From Propionibacteriales bacterium (GTDB taxonomy: Bacteria > Actinomycetota > Actinomycetes > Propionibacteriales > Nocardioidaceae): a stretch of 35,017 nt of DNA. A program made the position numbers and the translations under genes. The notes under the pieces were generated by a model, which searched no databases, was not told where the DNA came from, and worked only from the letters and a program-made list of their open reading frames with translations. Positions 9,994 to 18,178 of this stretch are shown here, in pieces. The DNA is taken from NCBI GenBank assembly GCA_013821195.1, contig JACDHG010000005.1:1-35017 (forward strand), given 5' to 3'. The stretch's first letter is position 1. Every line of letters starts with the position of its first letter.

Positions 9994-10968
9994 ATGCGTG
10001 TAGTGATGTGTCGTGGCGCCGGTGGACCCGAGGTGCTGGAGGTCCGGGAGCTTCCAGACCCGGTGGCTCGACCCGGGCAGGTCGTGATCTCGGTGACGGC
10101 TTCTGCGGTCAACCGGGCTGACATCCAGCAGCGCAAGGGCTTCTATCCACCACCGCCGGGAGAGTCGGAGGTGCTCGGCCTCGAGTGCTCCGGCACCATC
10201 GAGTCCATCGGGGACGACGTCGAGCGCTGGCAGGTCGGCGACCGCGTCTGTGCGCTGCTGGTGGGAGGTGGGTACGCCGACAAGGTGGCGGTCCCCGCAG
10301 GCCAGGTGCTGCCCGCGCCGGACAACCTCGACCTGGTTCAGGCGGCCGCGCTGCCCGAGGTCGTGTGCACGGTCTGGTCGAACGTCTTCATGGTGGCTGC
10401 GCTGCAGCCCGGGGAGGTCGTGCTCGTCCACGGCGGCGGCGGTGGCATCGGCACGATGGCGATCCAGCTCGCCCACGTCCTCGGAGCCCGGGTCGCCACG
10501 ACCGTCGGCTCCCCCGCGAAGGCCGCCCGCTGCCAGCAGCTCGGTGCAGACCTAGCGATCGACTACCGCGAGCAGGACTTCGTCGAGGAGGTACGCCGGC
10601 TCGACCCAGGAGGGGCAGACGTCATCCTCGACAACATGGGGGCGGCCTACCTGCGACGCAACGTGGATGCTCTGGCGACCGAGGGCAGGCTCGTCGTCAT
10701 CGGGTTGCAGGGCGGTGCCACGGGCGAGCTCGACCTGCGCACACTGCTCGGCAAGCGCGGCGCCGTGATCGCCACCGGTCTGCGGTCGAGGCCCCTCGCG
10801 GACAAGGCCGCCATCGTCGCCGGCGTCGAGGAGCACGTGTGGCCTCTCATCCGAGAAGGTCTGGTGATGCCGGTCATCCACGAGACGATTCCGCTCGACG
10901 ACATCCGCGCCGCGCACGAGCTGGTCGAGGCCGGCAGCCATGTCGGCAAGGTCGTCCTCACCACGTAG
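9994..10968 (+). CDS. NAD(P)H:quinone oxidoreductase (zinc-independent MDR family)
   Basis: SAVNRADIQQRKGFYPPPPGESEVLGLECSGTIE; VLVHGGGGGIGTMAIQLA; full-length. Confidence 0.92.
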   Translation: MRVVMCRGAGGPEVLEVRELPDPVARPGQVVISVTASAVNRADIQQRKGFYPPPPGESEVLGLECSGTIESIGDDVERWQVGDRVCALLVGGGYADKVAVPAGQVLPAPDNLDLVQAAALPEVVCTVWSNVFMVAALQPGEVVLVHGGGGGIGTMAIQLAHVLGARVATTVGSPAKAARCQQLGADLAIDYREQDFVEEVRRLDPGGADVILDNMGAAYLRRNVDALATEGRLVVIGLQGGATGELDLRTLLGKRGAVIATGLRSRPLADKAAIVAGVEEHVWPLIREGLVMPVIHETIPLDDIRAAHELVEAGSHVGKVVLTT

Positions 10969-10978
10969 GCTGAATCGC

Positions 10979-11548
10979 ATGCCCGACGAGAAGAGCTCCG
11001 ACGACCAACCGACCGGCGAGCCCCACGTGGTGATCGTGAGTCCAAGCGGCATGGGGGTCGCCGGAGGAGCAGACGAGGACAGCGCGGCCCGTTCCGTCAC
11101 GGACCTCGTCGAGCACCCCGCCAAGGTGATGCGAATCGGGAGCATGATCCGCCAGCTGCTCGACGAGGTGAAGTCGGCACCCCTCGACGAGGCGAGCCGG
11201 TCCCGGTTACGAGAGATCCACCAGGCGTCGATCAAAGAGCTCGAGCAGGGTCTCGCGCCCGAGCTGGTCGAGGAGCTGGAGCGGTTGACCCTTCCCTTCA
11301 CGGAGCAGACACCGAGCGAGTCCGAGCTGCGGATCGCGCAGGCTCAGCTCGTGGGTTGGCTCGAGGGCCTCTTCCACGGGATCCAGACCGCGATATACGC
11401 CCAGCAGATGTCGGCCCAGGCGCAGCTCGAGCAGATGCGTCGAGCGTTGCCGCCCGGATCCATGCCGACCCCGGGGAAGCCAGGCCAGCCCGGCGTACCC
11501 GGTGCACGCGTTGACGAGAGCGAGCACAGCGGGGGCATGTACCTCTGA
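10979..11548 (+). CDS. bpa: Bacterial proteasome activator Bpa/PafE family
   Basis: VIVSPSGMGV, EHPAKVMRIGSMIRQLLDEVKSAPLDEASR, C-terminal SGGMYL resembling the Bpa GQYL tail; start MPDEKSSDD. Confidence 0.88.
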   Translation: MPDEKSSDDQPTGEPHVVIVSPSGMGVAGGADEDSAARSVTDLVEHPAKVMRIGSMIRQLLDEVKSAPLDEASRSRLREIHQASIKELEQGLAPELVEELERLTLPFTEQTPSESELRIAQAQLVGWLEGLFHGIQTAIYAQQMSAQAQLEQMRRALPPGSMPTPGKPGQPGVPGARVDESEHSGGMYL

Positions 11549-11552
11549 GACA

Positions 11553-11566
11553 CCGACCTCGGTCGG
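11553..11566 (+). terminator. Short hairpin after bpa
   Basis: CCGAC-CTCG-GTCGG. Confidence 0.3.
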
Positions 11567-11928
11567 GGCAAGCGAGGCCGCGGCTCGTCAGCCCGCGTAT
11601 CCTGCGCGCACCGAGCCGCCTCGCAGACCAATCCAATCCGGCCAGGGCGCCGAATCACTTGTGTGACCACCACGCGACGGGCTCGCAACTCCTTCGATGC
11701 CGCAGCCGGCCTCCTCTCCGCTGCAACTGGGGGAAGCACGTCGCACGCTGTATCGGTTATTGCCGGTGAGTCACCCACGTCCATCACGGTTGCCGGGGGC
11801 CGCGTCATCGACGCGACCGTCGGCGCCGTGAAGGTCTGGGCGGCGACTCCGTGACCGAGTGCGCGGTGGCGCTCCAACCGCCGACGCTTCGGCTTGTGTC
11901 TTCGCGGCCGACAAGACGTGGCACAGTT

Positions 11929-12501
11929 GTGAGCGTGTCCGCCCCGATCTCCGTCCATGAGCTTGCCCCGCTCATGGCCGCAGCGAGCCACGGAGACGAG
12001 CAGGCATACGCCCAGCTGTACGACGCCACGTCACGCAACGTCTTCGGGATCGTGCTCCACGTGCTGCGTGACCACTCGCAGGCCGAGGAAGTCACCCAGG
12101 AGGTCTACGTCGAAGCCTGGCGACTTGCGAAGAGATTCGACTCGACCCAAGGGTCGGTGTCCGCCTGGTTGAACACGATGGCCCACCGGCGCGCCGTCGA
12201 CCGGGTCAGATCCGCCGAACGGCGCACCCAACGCGAGCACCGCCACTTCGAGTTCCAGTCCGACAACGTCGCAGCGGACCCGGCCGAGCTCGTCGTGGCC
12301 ACCGACGAGGGACGTCGCGTTCGCCGCGCCCTGGCCCAGCTCCCTGAGGGACAGCGCACCGCGGTGGAGCTTGCCTACTTCCAGGGCAAGACACAGCGCG
12401 AGGTGGCTGAGCACCTCCAGGTGCCACTCGGCACCGTCAAGACCCGAATTCGCGACGCCATGCAACGACTACGCAAGCAGCTAGGAGAGGCGGCATCATG
12501 A
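11929..12501 (+). CDS. sigK: ECF RNA polymerase sigma factor, SigK-like
   Basis: YDATSRNVFGIVLHVLRDHSQAEEVTQEVYVEAWR; region 4 LPEGQRTAVELAYFQGKTQREVAEHLQVPLGTVKTRIRDAMQRLR; followed by RskA-like gene. GTG start 11929 or 11935. Confidence 0.88.
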   Translation: MSVSAPISVHELAPLMAAASHGDEQAYAQLYDATSRNVFGIVLHVLRDHSQAEEVTQEVYVEAWRLAKRFDSTQGSVSAWLNTMAHRRAVDRVRSAERRTQREHRHFEFQSDNVAADPAELVVATDEGRRVRRALAQLPEGQRTAVELAYFQGKTQREVAEHLQVPLGTVKTRIRDAMQRLRKQLGEAAS

Positions 12502-13346
12502 CTGAGACCCACTCCAACGCTTACGCGTCTGTCGTCGGAGCCCTCACGGCTTCGGAGGCACAGGACTTCGAGCGCCACCTCATCGAGTGCAGCGCGTGCG
12601 CCGAGGAGGTCATGGACGCCCGCGCCATCGCGTCGGCCCTGTCAACCACCGTGGCAGTCAACCCCCCGGCACGTCTGCGCGGGTCCGTGCTGGCCTCGAT
12701 TGCACACACACCGCAAGAGCAGATCGCCACCGTCACTGCGCTGCCCCGCTCTGAGACTGTCGCGGCCGACCGGTCATCGCGACGCAACCGCGCGACTTCC
12801 CTGCTCGCGGCTGCCGCCGTCGTGGCCGCCGTCGGCTTCGGGGGCTGGGCGGTGCAGCTGGGTCAGGACGCCAGCGATTCCCAGCAGGCCGCGGACGTTG
12901 CGTTGAGCCAACGGGCGAAGCTGGCGAGCCTTCTCACGGCGGCCGACGTACAGACGGCGAAGCTGGCGAGCCTTCTCACGGCGGCCGACGTACAGACGGC
13001 GAAGCTGGCGAGCCTTCTCACGGCGGCCGACGTACAGACCGTGTCCGGCCGGTTCATCTCCTCGGACGACTCCGGCGCAGTAGTGATGTCAGAGGAACGT
13101 CAGATGGCGGTGCTGGTGGCCACAGGTTTGCCGAAGCTACCCGAGGGCAAGGTCTACGAGGCCTGGACCGTCAAGGGCGATCCGGCCCCTGCCGGCATCT
13201 TCACGTCCGACGACTCCGACGCGGTCGTCGAGTTGAGCGACGCGGCCTTCGACGCCGACAGCATCGCCGTCACCATCGAGCCCGCGGGTGGCTCACCTAA
13301 GCCGACCGGGGATGCGGTTTTCGACGTCAGTCTCCCGCCGGCCTGA
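12498..13346 (+). CDS. rskA: RskA-like anti-sigma factor, single TM
   Basis: N-terminal zinc-finger-like region ERHLIECSACAEEV, TM LLAAAAVVAAVGFGGWAV, C-terminal RskA domain LPEGKVYEAWTVKGDPAPAGIF; ATGA overlap with sigK. Confidence 0.88.
   Translation: MTETHSNAYASVVGALTASEAQDFERHLIECSACAEEVMDARAIASALSTTVAVNPPARLRGSVLASIAHTPQEQIATVTALPRSETVAADRSSRRNRATSLLAAAAVVAAVGFGGWAVQLGQDASDSQQAADVALSQRAKLASLLTAADVQTAKLASLLTAADVQTAKLASLLTAADVQTVSGRFISSDDSGAVVMSEERQMAVLVATGLPKLPEGKVYEAWTVKGDPAPAGIFTSDDSDAVVELSDAAFDADSIAVTIEPAGGSPKPTGDAVFDVSLPPA
12915..13040 (+). repeat. Three tandem 42-bp (14-codon) repeats inside rskA
   Basis: gcgaagctggcgagccttctcacggcggccgacgtacagacg x3 (12915-12956, 12957-12998, 12999-13040); only the last base of the third copy differs. 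Encodes (AKLASLLTAADVQT)3. Confidence 0.98.
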
Positions 13347-13404
13347 CCGGGCGGCCCAACCAACCGCTCGCGCTGTGACCTGGCCTGACTGCCGGGTGCT
13401 GGAC

Positions 13405-13972
13405 TCAGCAGACCCGTGACCGGGCACGGTTGCTCTCGACCACCTGCTCGAATGCTTCGAAGACCTCATCCATCGTGGGGAGGCCGCTGGCTTTGCGGGA
13501 GTCCGACGATCCACCCGACTCGCTGCGAGCGGGCTCCGGCGAAGGAGTCGAAGTCCTCGGTCTCGATGTGAATCGCGAGCAGCTTGCGAATCCGAGAGCG
13601 CTCTTTGGGTGTGGTGCAGCCGACGAATCCGGAGACATCGGTCTGCGCGACGGCCTTGTAAAGACAGTCCGCGAGCAGCGGACATCCCGAGCAGGCGATC
13701 CGCGCCCGGGCGACGAGGTCTTCGTACTCCTGCCACGTCTGCTTGGCGACGGTCGACCGCACCGGCGGCTCGTCGAGCAGCGGATGCAGGTACAGGTCGA
13801 TGTCGGTAGCGCAAGGCGTCGCACCGAGCAGACCGTCTCCGGACGCGGCGGGATCCGAGGCTGGACCGGAACTCATGTCAATGACCCCCGTCATTGTCTT
13901 CGCGGGAGAGGCCTTGTGGGTGCCTTCCGCAGTGTCGGTGCGTGACTGCCAGCCGATCGCTGTGGTCATCAT
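13405..13972 (-). CDS. WhiB-like iron-sulfur regulator, probably frameshifted near its C-terminus
   Basis: TPCATDIDLYL, ACSGCPLLADCLYKAV (C-x2-C-x5-C), GFVGCTTPKERSRIRKLL. Uninterrupted ORF ends at 13466; alternative frame to 13405 has better GC3. Confidence 0.75.
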
Positions 13973-14104
13973 TGTGCCAGTCCCTCTCGTCTGATATCGC
14001 AGAAGTGCAGCGATTCGATCTGCTCTGCATGCGTGTCGACCAATGTGACGAGAGGGGCGGTTCCCCGGTTCCGGCGATTCCGATTCGGCGACTGCCTTAT
14101 GTGG

Positions 14105-14881
14105 TCATAGCCATCGGCCCAGCTCGTGAGCGACACCATCCTCGGCCCACGTGCCCGTCACCGCATCTGCTGCAGCCTTCACCTCATCTGGCGCTTGTCC
14201 CATCGCGACCCCACGGCCAGCCCAGGCGAGCATCTCCAGATCGTTTCGTCCGTCGCCGATGGCCAGCACTTCGGCCGCCACGACTCCAAGCTCTGCGGCG
14301 ACCTTTGACAGGGCGGACGCCTTCGACACGCCTTCGGGCGCGAGGTCGAGCCACGCGGTGTAGCCGACGAAGTAGTTGATCCCATGCAGCCCGAGGTCGG
14401 GTGCGAGCTCCAGGAAATCCTCGGCTGAGGACGAGGGGTCGCGGATGATGACGCGGGTGACCGGCTCGCTGATGAGCTCGTCGACATCTTCGATCCACAT
14501 CTCTCCGGTGATCTCTCCTTGGGGGAATGGCGCATTGGATCGGTACCCGCGGCCGACCACCTCGACGGCCACCAACGCCTCTGGGACCGCTGCGAGCACC
14601 GTGCGGACCGCCGGTGCCGCATCGAACGTCGTGGCAGACGTGATCTCGACGGGGAAGTAGGTGAAGGTCACCGCGCCGTTGCTCGCGACGGCGTGACCTC
14701 CTTCGAGCTCGAGCAGCGCGATGATGGGCTCGATCCCGAACGTCGAGCGTCCGGTGGCCAGGACGACATGGACCCCCAGGTCGCGAGCACGCCGCACTGC
14801 GGCAGTGACGGAAGGCGTGATGCGATCGGATGCGTCGACGAGAGTTCCGTCGATGTCGAGCGCGAGCAGGCGTGGAGTCAC
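14105..14881 (-). CDS. Cof-type HAD-IIB hydrolase
   Basis: LLALDIDGTLVDASDRIT, ATGRSTFG, VLAIGDGRNDLEMLAWAGRGVAMGQAPDEVKAAAD; GTG start at 14881. Confidence 0.9.
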   Translation of the reverse strand: MTPRLLALDIDGTLVDASDRITPSVTAAVRRARDLGVHVVLATGRSTFGIEPIIALLELEGGHAVASNGAVTFTYFPVEITSATTFDAAPAVRTVLAAVPEALVAVEVVGRGYRSNAPFPQGEITGEMWIEDVDELISEPVTRVIIRDPSSSAEDFLELAPDLGLHGINYFVGYTAWLDLAPEGVSKASALSKVAAELGVVAAEVLAIGDGRNDLEMLAWAGRGVAMGQAPDEVKAAADAVTGTWAEDGVAHELGRWL

Positions 14882-14897
14882 TCCCGTGCTTTCCTGG

Positions 14898-16172
14898 TCA
14901 CCGGATGGGGTCCAACGACGTACGCCCTTGCAAGTAAGGCTGGAGCGCCTCAGGCACTCGCACCGACCCGTCGGCCATTTGATGGGTCTCGAGGATCGCG
15001 ACGATCGTGCGGGGGATCGCCACAAGCGTGCCGTTGAGCGTGGCCAAGGGCTTGACCCCGTCGGCAAACCGGCCGCGGATGTTGAGCCTGCGGGTCTGGA
15101 ACTCGGTGCAGTTCGACGTCGACGTCAGCTCGCCGTAACCGCCCCGGGTCGGAATCCACGCTTCACAGTCGAACTTGCGTGCCGCGGACAGCCCCAGGTC
15201 ACCGGCTGCGGTGTCGATCACCCGGTAGGCAAGCTCAAGGGAGTCGAGCCACTCCTTCTCCCACGAGAGCATCCGCTCATGCTCCGCGTAGGAGTCCTCG
15301 AGCGTCGTGTATGTGAACATCTCCACCTTGTCGAACCAGTGCACCCGCCAGATACCCCGGGTGTCCTTCCCATAGGAGCCTGCCTCTCTTCGATAGCAGG
15401 GGCTGAACGCGACGTAGCGACGAGGCAAAGAGTCGGCGTCCAGGATCTCGTCGCTGTGGTAGGCCGCGAGTGCCACCTCCGACGTGCCGACGAGGTAGTA
15501 GTCGTCGGCTGGCAGGTGGTAGACGTCCCCCGCCGCCTGACCGAGGAAGCCAGTGCCCTCCATCGCGCGCGGCCGGACCAACGAGGGGGCGATCATCGTG
15601 GTGAACCCGGCGCCACGAGCCTGGTCCATCGCCATGTTGACCAGGGCGAGCTCGAGGTCCGCCCCGACACCGGTCAGGTAATAGAAGCGAGCGCCCGACA
15701 CCTTCGCGCCCCGCTCGATGTCGATGGCTCCCAGACGCTTGCCGAGCTCCACGTGGTCGAGCGGATCGAACCCCTCGGCAGCGAAGTCGCGGGGCTCCCC
15801 GACGTGCTCGAGCACGACGTAGTCGTCCTCTCCGCCGGCCGGTGCCTCAGGGGCGGCGAGATTGGGCAGTCGGGTCATTGCTGCGGCCAATGCCTGTTCG
15901 GCCCTGATCTGCGCGACTTCGGCCTCCTTGACCTGGGTGGACAACTCCCTGGTCGTGGCGAGGAGCTGAGCCTTGTCGTCCCCGTGCGCCGTTGCCACCT
16001 CTTTGCCCATCGCCTTCTGCTCGGCGCGCAGCTTCTCGAAGTGGGCGATCGTCGTACGCCGTGCCTCGTCCTGCGCCAAGATCTCGTCGACGAGCTCCGG
16101 CGACTCACCCCGGCGCCGTTGGGCTTGTCGGGCGAGCTCAGGTTGGTTGCGGAGGATGCGAAGGTCGATCAC
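14898..16172 (-). CDS. serS: Seryl-tRNA synthetase
   Basis: [22 protein letters not shown]; class II motifs [55 protein letters not shown] start at 16172. Confidence 0.97.
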   Translation of the reverse strand: MIDLRILRNQPELARQAQRRRGESPELVDEILAQDEARRTTIAHFEKLRAEQKAMGKEVATAHGDDKAQLLATTRELSTQVKEAEVAQIRAEQALAAAMTRLPNLAAPEAPAGGEDDYVVLEHVGEPRDFAAEGFDPLDHVELGKRLGAIDIERGAKVSGARFYYLTGVGADLELALVNMAMDQARGAGFTTMIAPSLVRPRAMEGTGFLGQAAGDVYHLPADDYYLVGTSEVALAAYHSDEILDADSLPRRYVAFSPCYRREAGSYGKDTRGIWRVHWFDKVEMFTYTTLEDSYAEHERMLSWEKEWLDSLELAYRVIDTAAGDLGLSAARKFDCEAWIPTRGGYGELTSTSNCTEFQTRRLNIRGRFADGVKPLATLNGTLVAIPRTIVAILETHQMADGSVRVPEALQPYLQGRTSLDPIR

Positions 16173-16260
16173 AGCGCCAAGCGTATCGAGCGGAGGGCAG
16201 CGCCCCGACCCAGTTTCACCGCTGACACCCATACGCTTGCGATACTCGCCGACGGGGAGG

Positions 16261-17916
16261 TCAGGCGCCTTCGTGGTCGTGGACGATGTAGGTGCGGCCG
16301 TGGGGGCTCGTCCAGGCGATGCTGTGAGGGTCCTGGGTGTCGGCGACGGCGGTCCAGCCGAGGTGGGTGCGGATGCGATGATGTCGGCGTCCGAGTGGCT
16401 GGCCGTTGCCAACGACGGTCTGGCCAGGTGGGTCGTGCGCGTCGGCCACGATTGGCTTGCCCGGAGGGCTGGGAGCTTGGCATGTCGCGAAACGGTACGG
16501 GTTGCGGTGGTCGGTGTCGCACCTCGCGGCAGGGGTGGTGGCGCCGGGGAAGCAGGAGACGGGGTGGAGGGTGTTGATGGTCTCGGTCTGCCGGCGCCTG
16601 AAGCGGTACGCGTGGGCGTCGAGGAAAAGGACGGAGTCGTCGGCGGGGTCGGTGAAGAGGCGTCGCAGGGTAGTGCTCGCTGACTGGAGTGCGAGGTGCC
16701 GGGCTTGGGCGGCAGTGAGTGGCCCCGAGCCTTCGAGCTCGCAGGTCTCGTCGTCGATGCCGAGCAGGGTGTCCGCGCTGATGTGGACGCGGAGCTCGGT
16801 GCGGGCTGGCAGGAAGCAGGTCGGGTCGGCGACCGTGGGGATCGTCGGCCATTGGGCGTACTGAGACTCGAAGTCTGATCCGGGTGCGGGCCACGCGGGC
16901 CCCACCTCCTCAGCTGAGAACTCGTGCGGCGAGGTCTCGCGATCGGCTGGCGCGGCCGGCAGCGGAGCTGAGGCGGAGGACCCGGTGGTGGTGACCGCGG
17001 TGGTGACGGTGGCCGTGACGGGAGTTGGTGCCGGCTCGTTGATGCCGATAAGGCGTCGGCCGGTGAGGGGATGCTGGCCGAGCAGCAGGTGGGCGGCCGC
17101 GTCTGCTTTGTGGGCTGCGTAGCTGGTGGTGGGGTCGAGGTGACGGCGGTGGAGGGCCCACGCGGAGAGGTGGTCGTCGATGACGCACATGGTGGTGAGG
17201 TCGTGGTTGACGCAGAAGGCGCCGATGCCGTCACCGTTGGGGAACATGGCCGTGGATCTGGCGTCGTACTCGCGCTGATGGCGTCGGGCCATGGCGGCGG
17301 GGTCGGCTTTGGCGACGAGTCCGCGAGCGAGGATGCGGAGCCGCGGTGGAGTGCGGGTCTGGGCTGCTTCGGCCAGTCGGGTGTCAAGCTTGTCGACCCG
17401 GTCCACCGACAGCTCTCGGGTCGTCTCGGAGATCACTTTGGCGTGGGCGTAGGTGATGCGGCCGCCGCCGAAGTCGTTGCTTGTCTGCGGGAGCCGGAAC
17501 CTCAGGTCAAGGCCGACGGCGACGAGGTCGCGGGCGGCGTGCTCGCTGCAGCCGACAGCCAACGCGATCTCGGGCAGCACCGACTCGGGAACGTCGGGGG
17601 TGTCGACGCCACCGAGCGGCACCATGTTGATGCCGCCGCGGAGGTCGAGCGCTCGCATCACCATCGGGTTCGAGCGCTCCCGTAGCGCGAACCCTGACAC
17701 GGCCTTGCAGCGCATCCAGTCAAGGGTCGCCGCACAGGAGGTCAGCTGGTGGGCGAGCTCGAGCTGGTCGGTCGGCTCGAGAGCGTCGGGGCGGGCGTCG
17801 AGGACTGCCCCCAGCCGGGGCAGCTCCCGCGCCGCGAGCGTGGTCCGAGGCGCAGGTGGAACGTCGCGAGGGTCAAGCTCTACCTCATTTGCGTCGTACC
17901 TCGCGCGCTCGAACAT
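16261..17916 (-). CDS. DUF222 / 13E12-repeat-family protein with C-terminal HNH-like domain
   Basis: [32 protein letters not shown]-terminal CDTDHRNPY...[18 protein letters not shown]. Confidence 0.85.
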   Translation of the reverse strand: MFERARYDANEVELDPRDVPPAPRTTLAARELPRLGAVLDARPDALEPTDQLELAHQLTSCAATLDWMRCKAVSGFALRERSNPMVMRALDLRGGINMVPLGGVDTPDVPESVLPEIALAVGCSEHAARDLVAVGLDLRFRLPQTSNDFGGGRITYAHAKVISETTRELSVDRVDKLDTRLAEAAQTRTPPRLRILARGLVAKADPAAMARRHQREYDARSTAMFPNGDGIGAFCVNHDLTTMCVIDDHLSAWALHRRHLDPTTSYAAHKADAAAHLLLGQHPLTGRRLIGINEPAPTPVTATVTTAVTTTGSSASAPLPAAPADRETSPHEFSAEEVGPAWPAPGSDFESQYAQWPTIPTVADPTCFLPARTELRVHISADTLLGIDDETCELEGSGPLTAAQARHLALQSASTTLRRLFTDPADDSVLFLDAHAYRFRRRQTETINTLHPVSCFPGATTPAARCDTDHRNPYRFATCQAPSPPGKPIVADAHDPPGQTVVGNGQPLGRRHHRIRTHLGWTAVADTQDPHSIAWTSPHGRTYIVHDHEGA

Positions 17917-18178
17917 ACGTTTGATTATACCCTTATGCAGGAGTGGGTTCAAGCGGCGGGTCGCGGCCCTGGTATGCCCAGCAGGAGTTCATAGTGAGCG
18001 TCGAATGCTGCGACAGCCAAATCGCCAACGAAGCCGTCCCGCTGCAGAGAACGTCGTCCCGGGGGGCGATCTCGGGCGGCCTGACGGCATACTGTCCGTC
18101 GTCCCCGGGCCGGAGGGGCTCGCTGAAGACTGGCGCGCGCGTCGGTCCGATCACCCTGACCTGTGACCCGAGAGACCC

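Noticed and set aside
11567-11928. Possible small genes between bpa and sigK (for example 11663..11854 +)
   Set aside because: No recognisable domain; plausible promoter region for sigK; insufficient evidence
12915-13040. CRISPR-like interpretation of the 42-bp repeats
   Set aside because: No spacers; repeats are contiguous and in frame within rskA
16173-17387. Apparent 405-aa N-terminal extension of serS on ORF 14898..17387
   Set aside because: Low-complexity Pro/Ser/Thr-rich translation overlapping the DUF222 gene in another frame; the real serS starts at GTG 16172
17917-18178. Possible mobile-element remnant between the DUF222 gene and the PAP2-DAGK gene
   Set aside because: No terminal inverted repeats, target duplication or transposase motif visible
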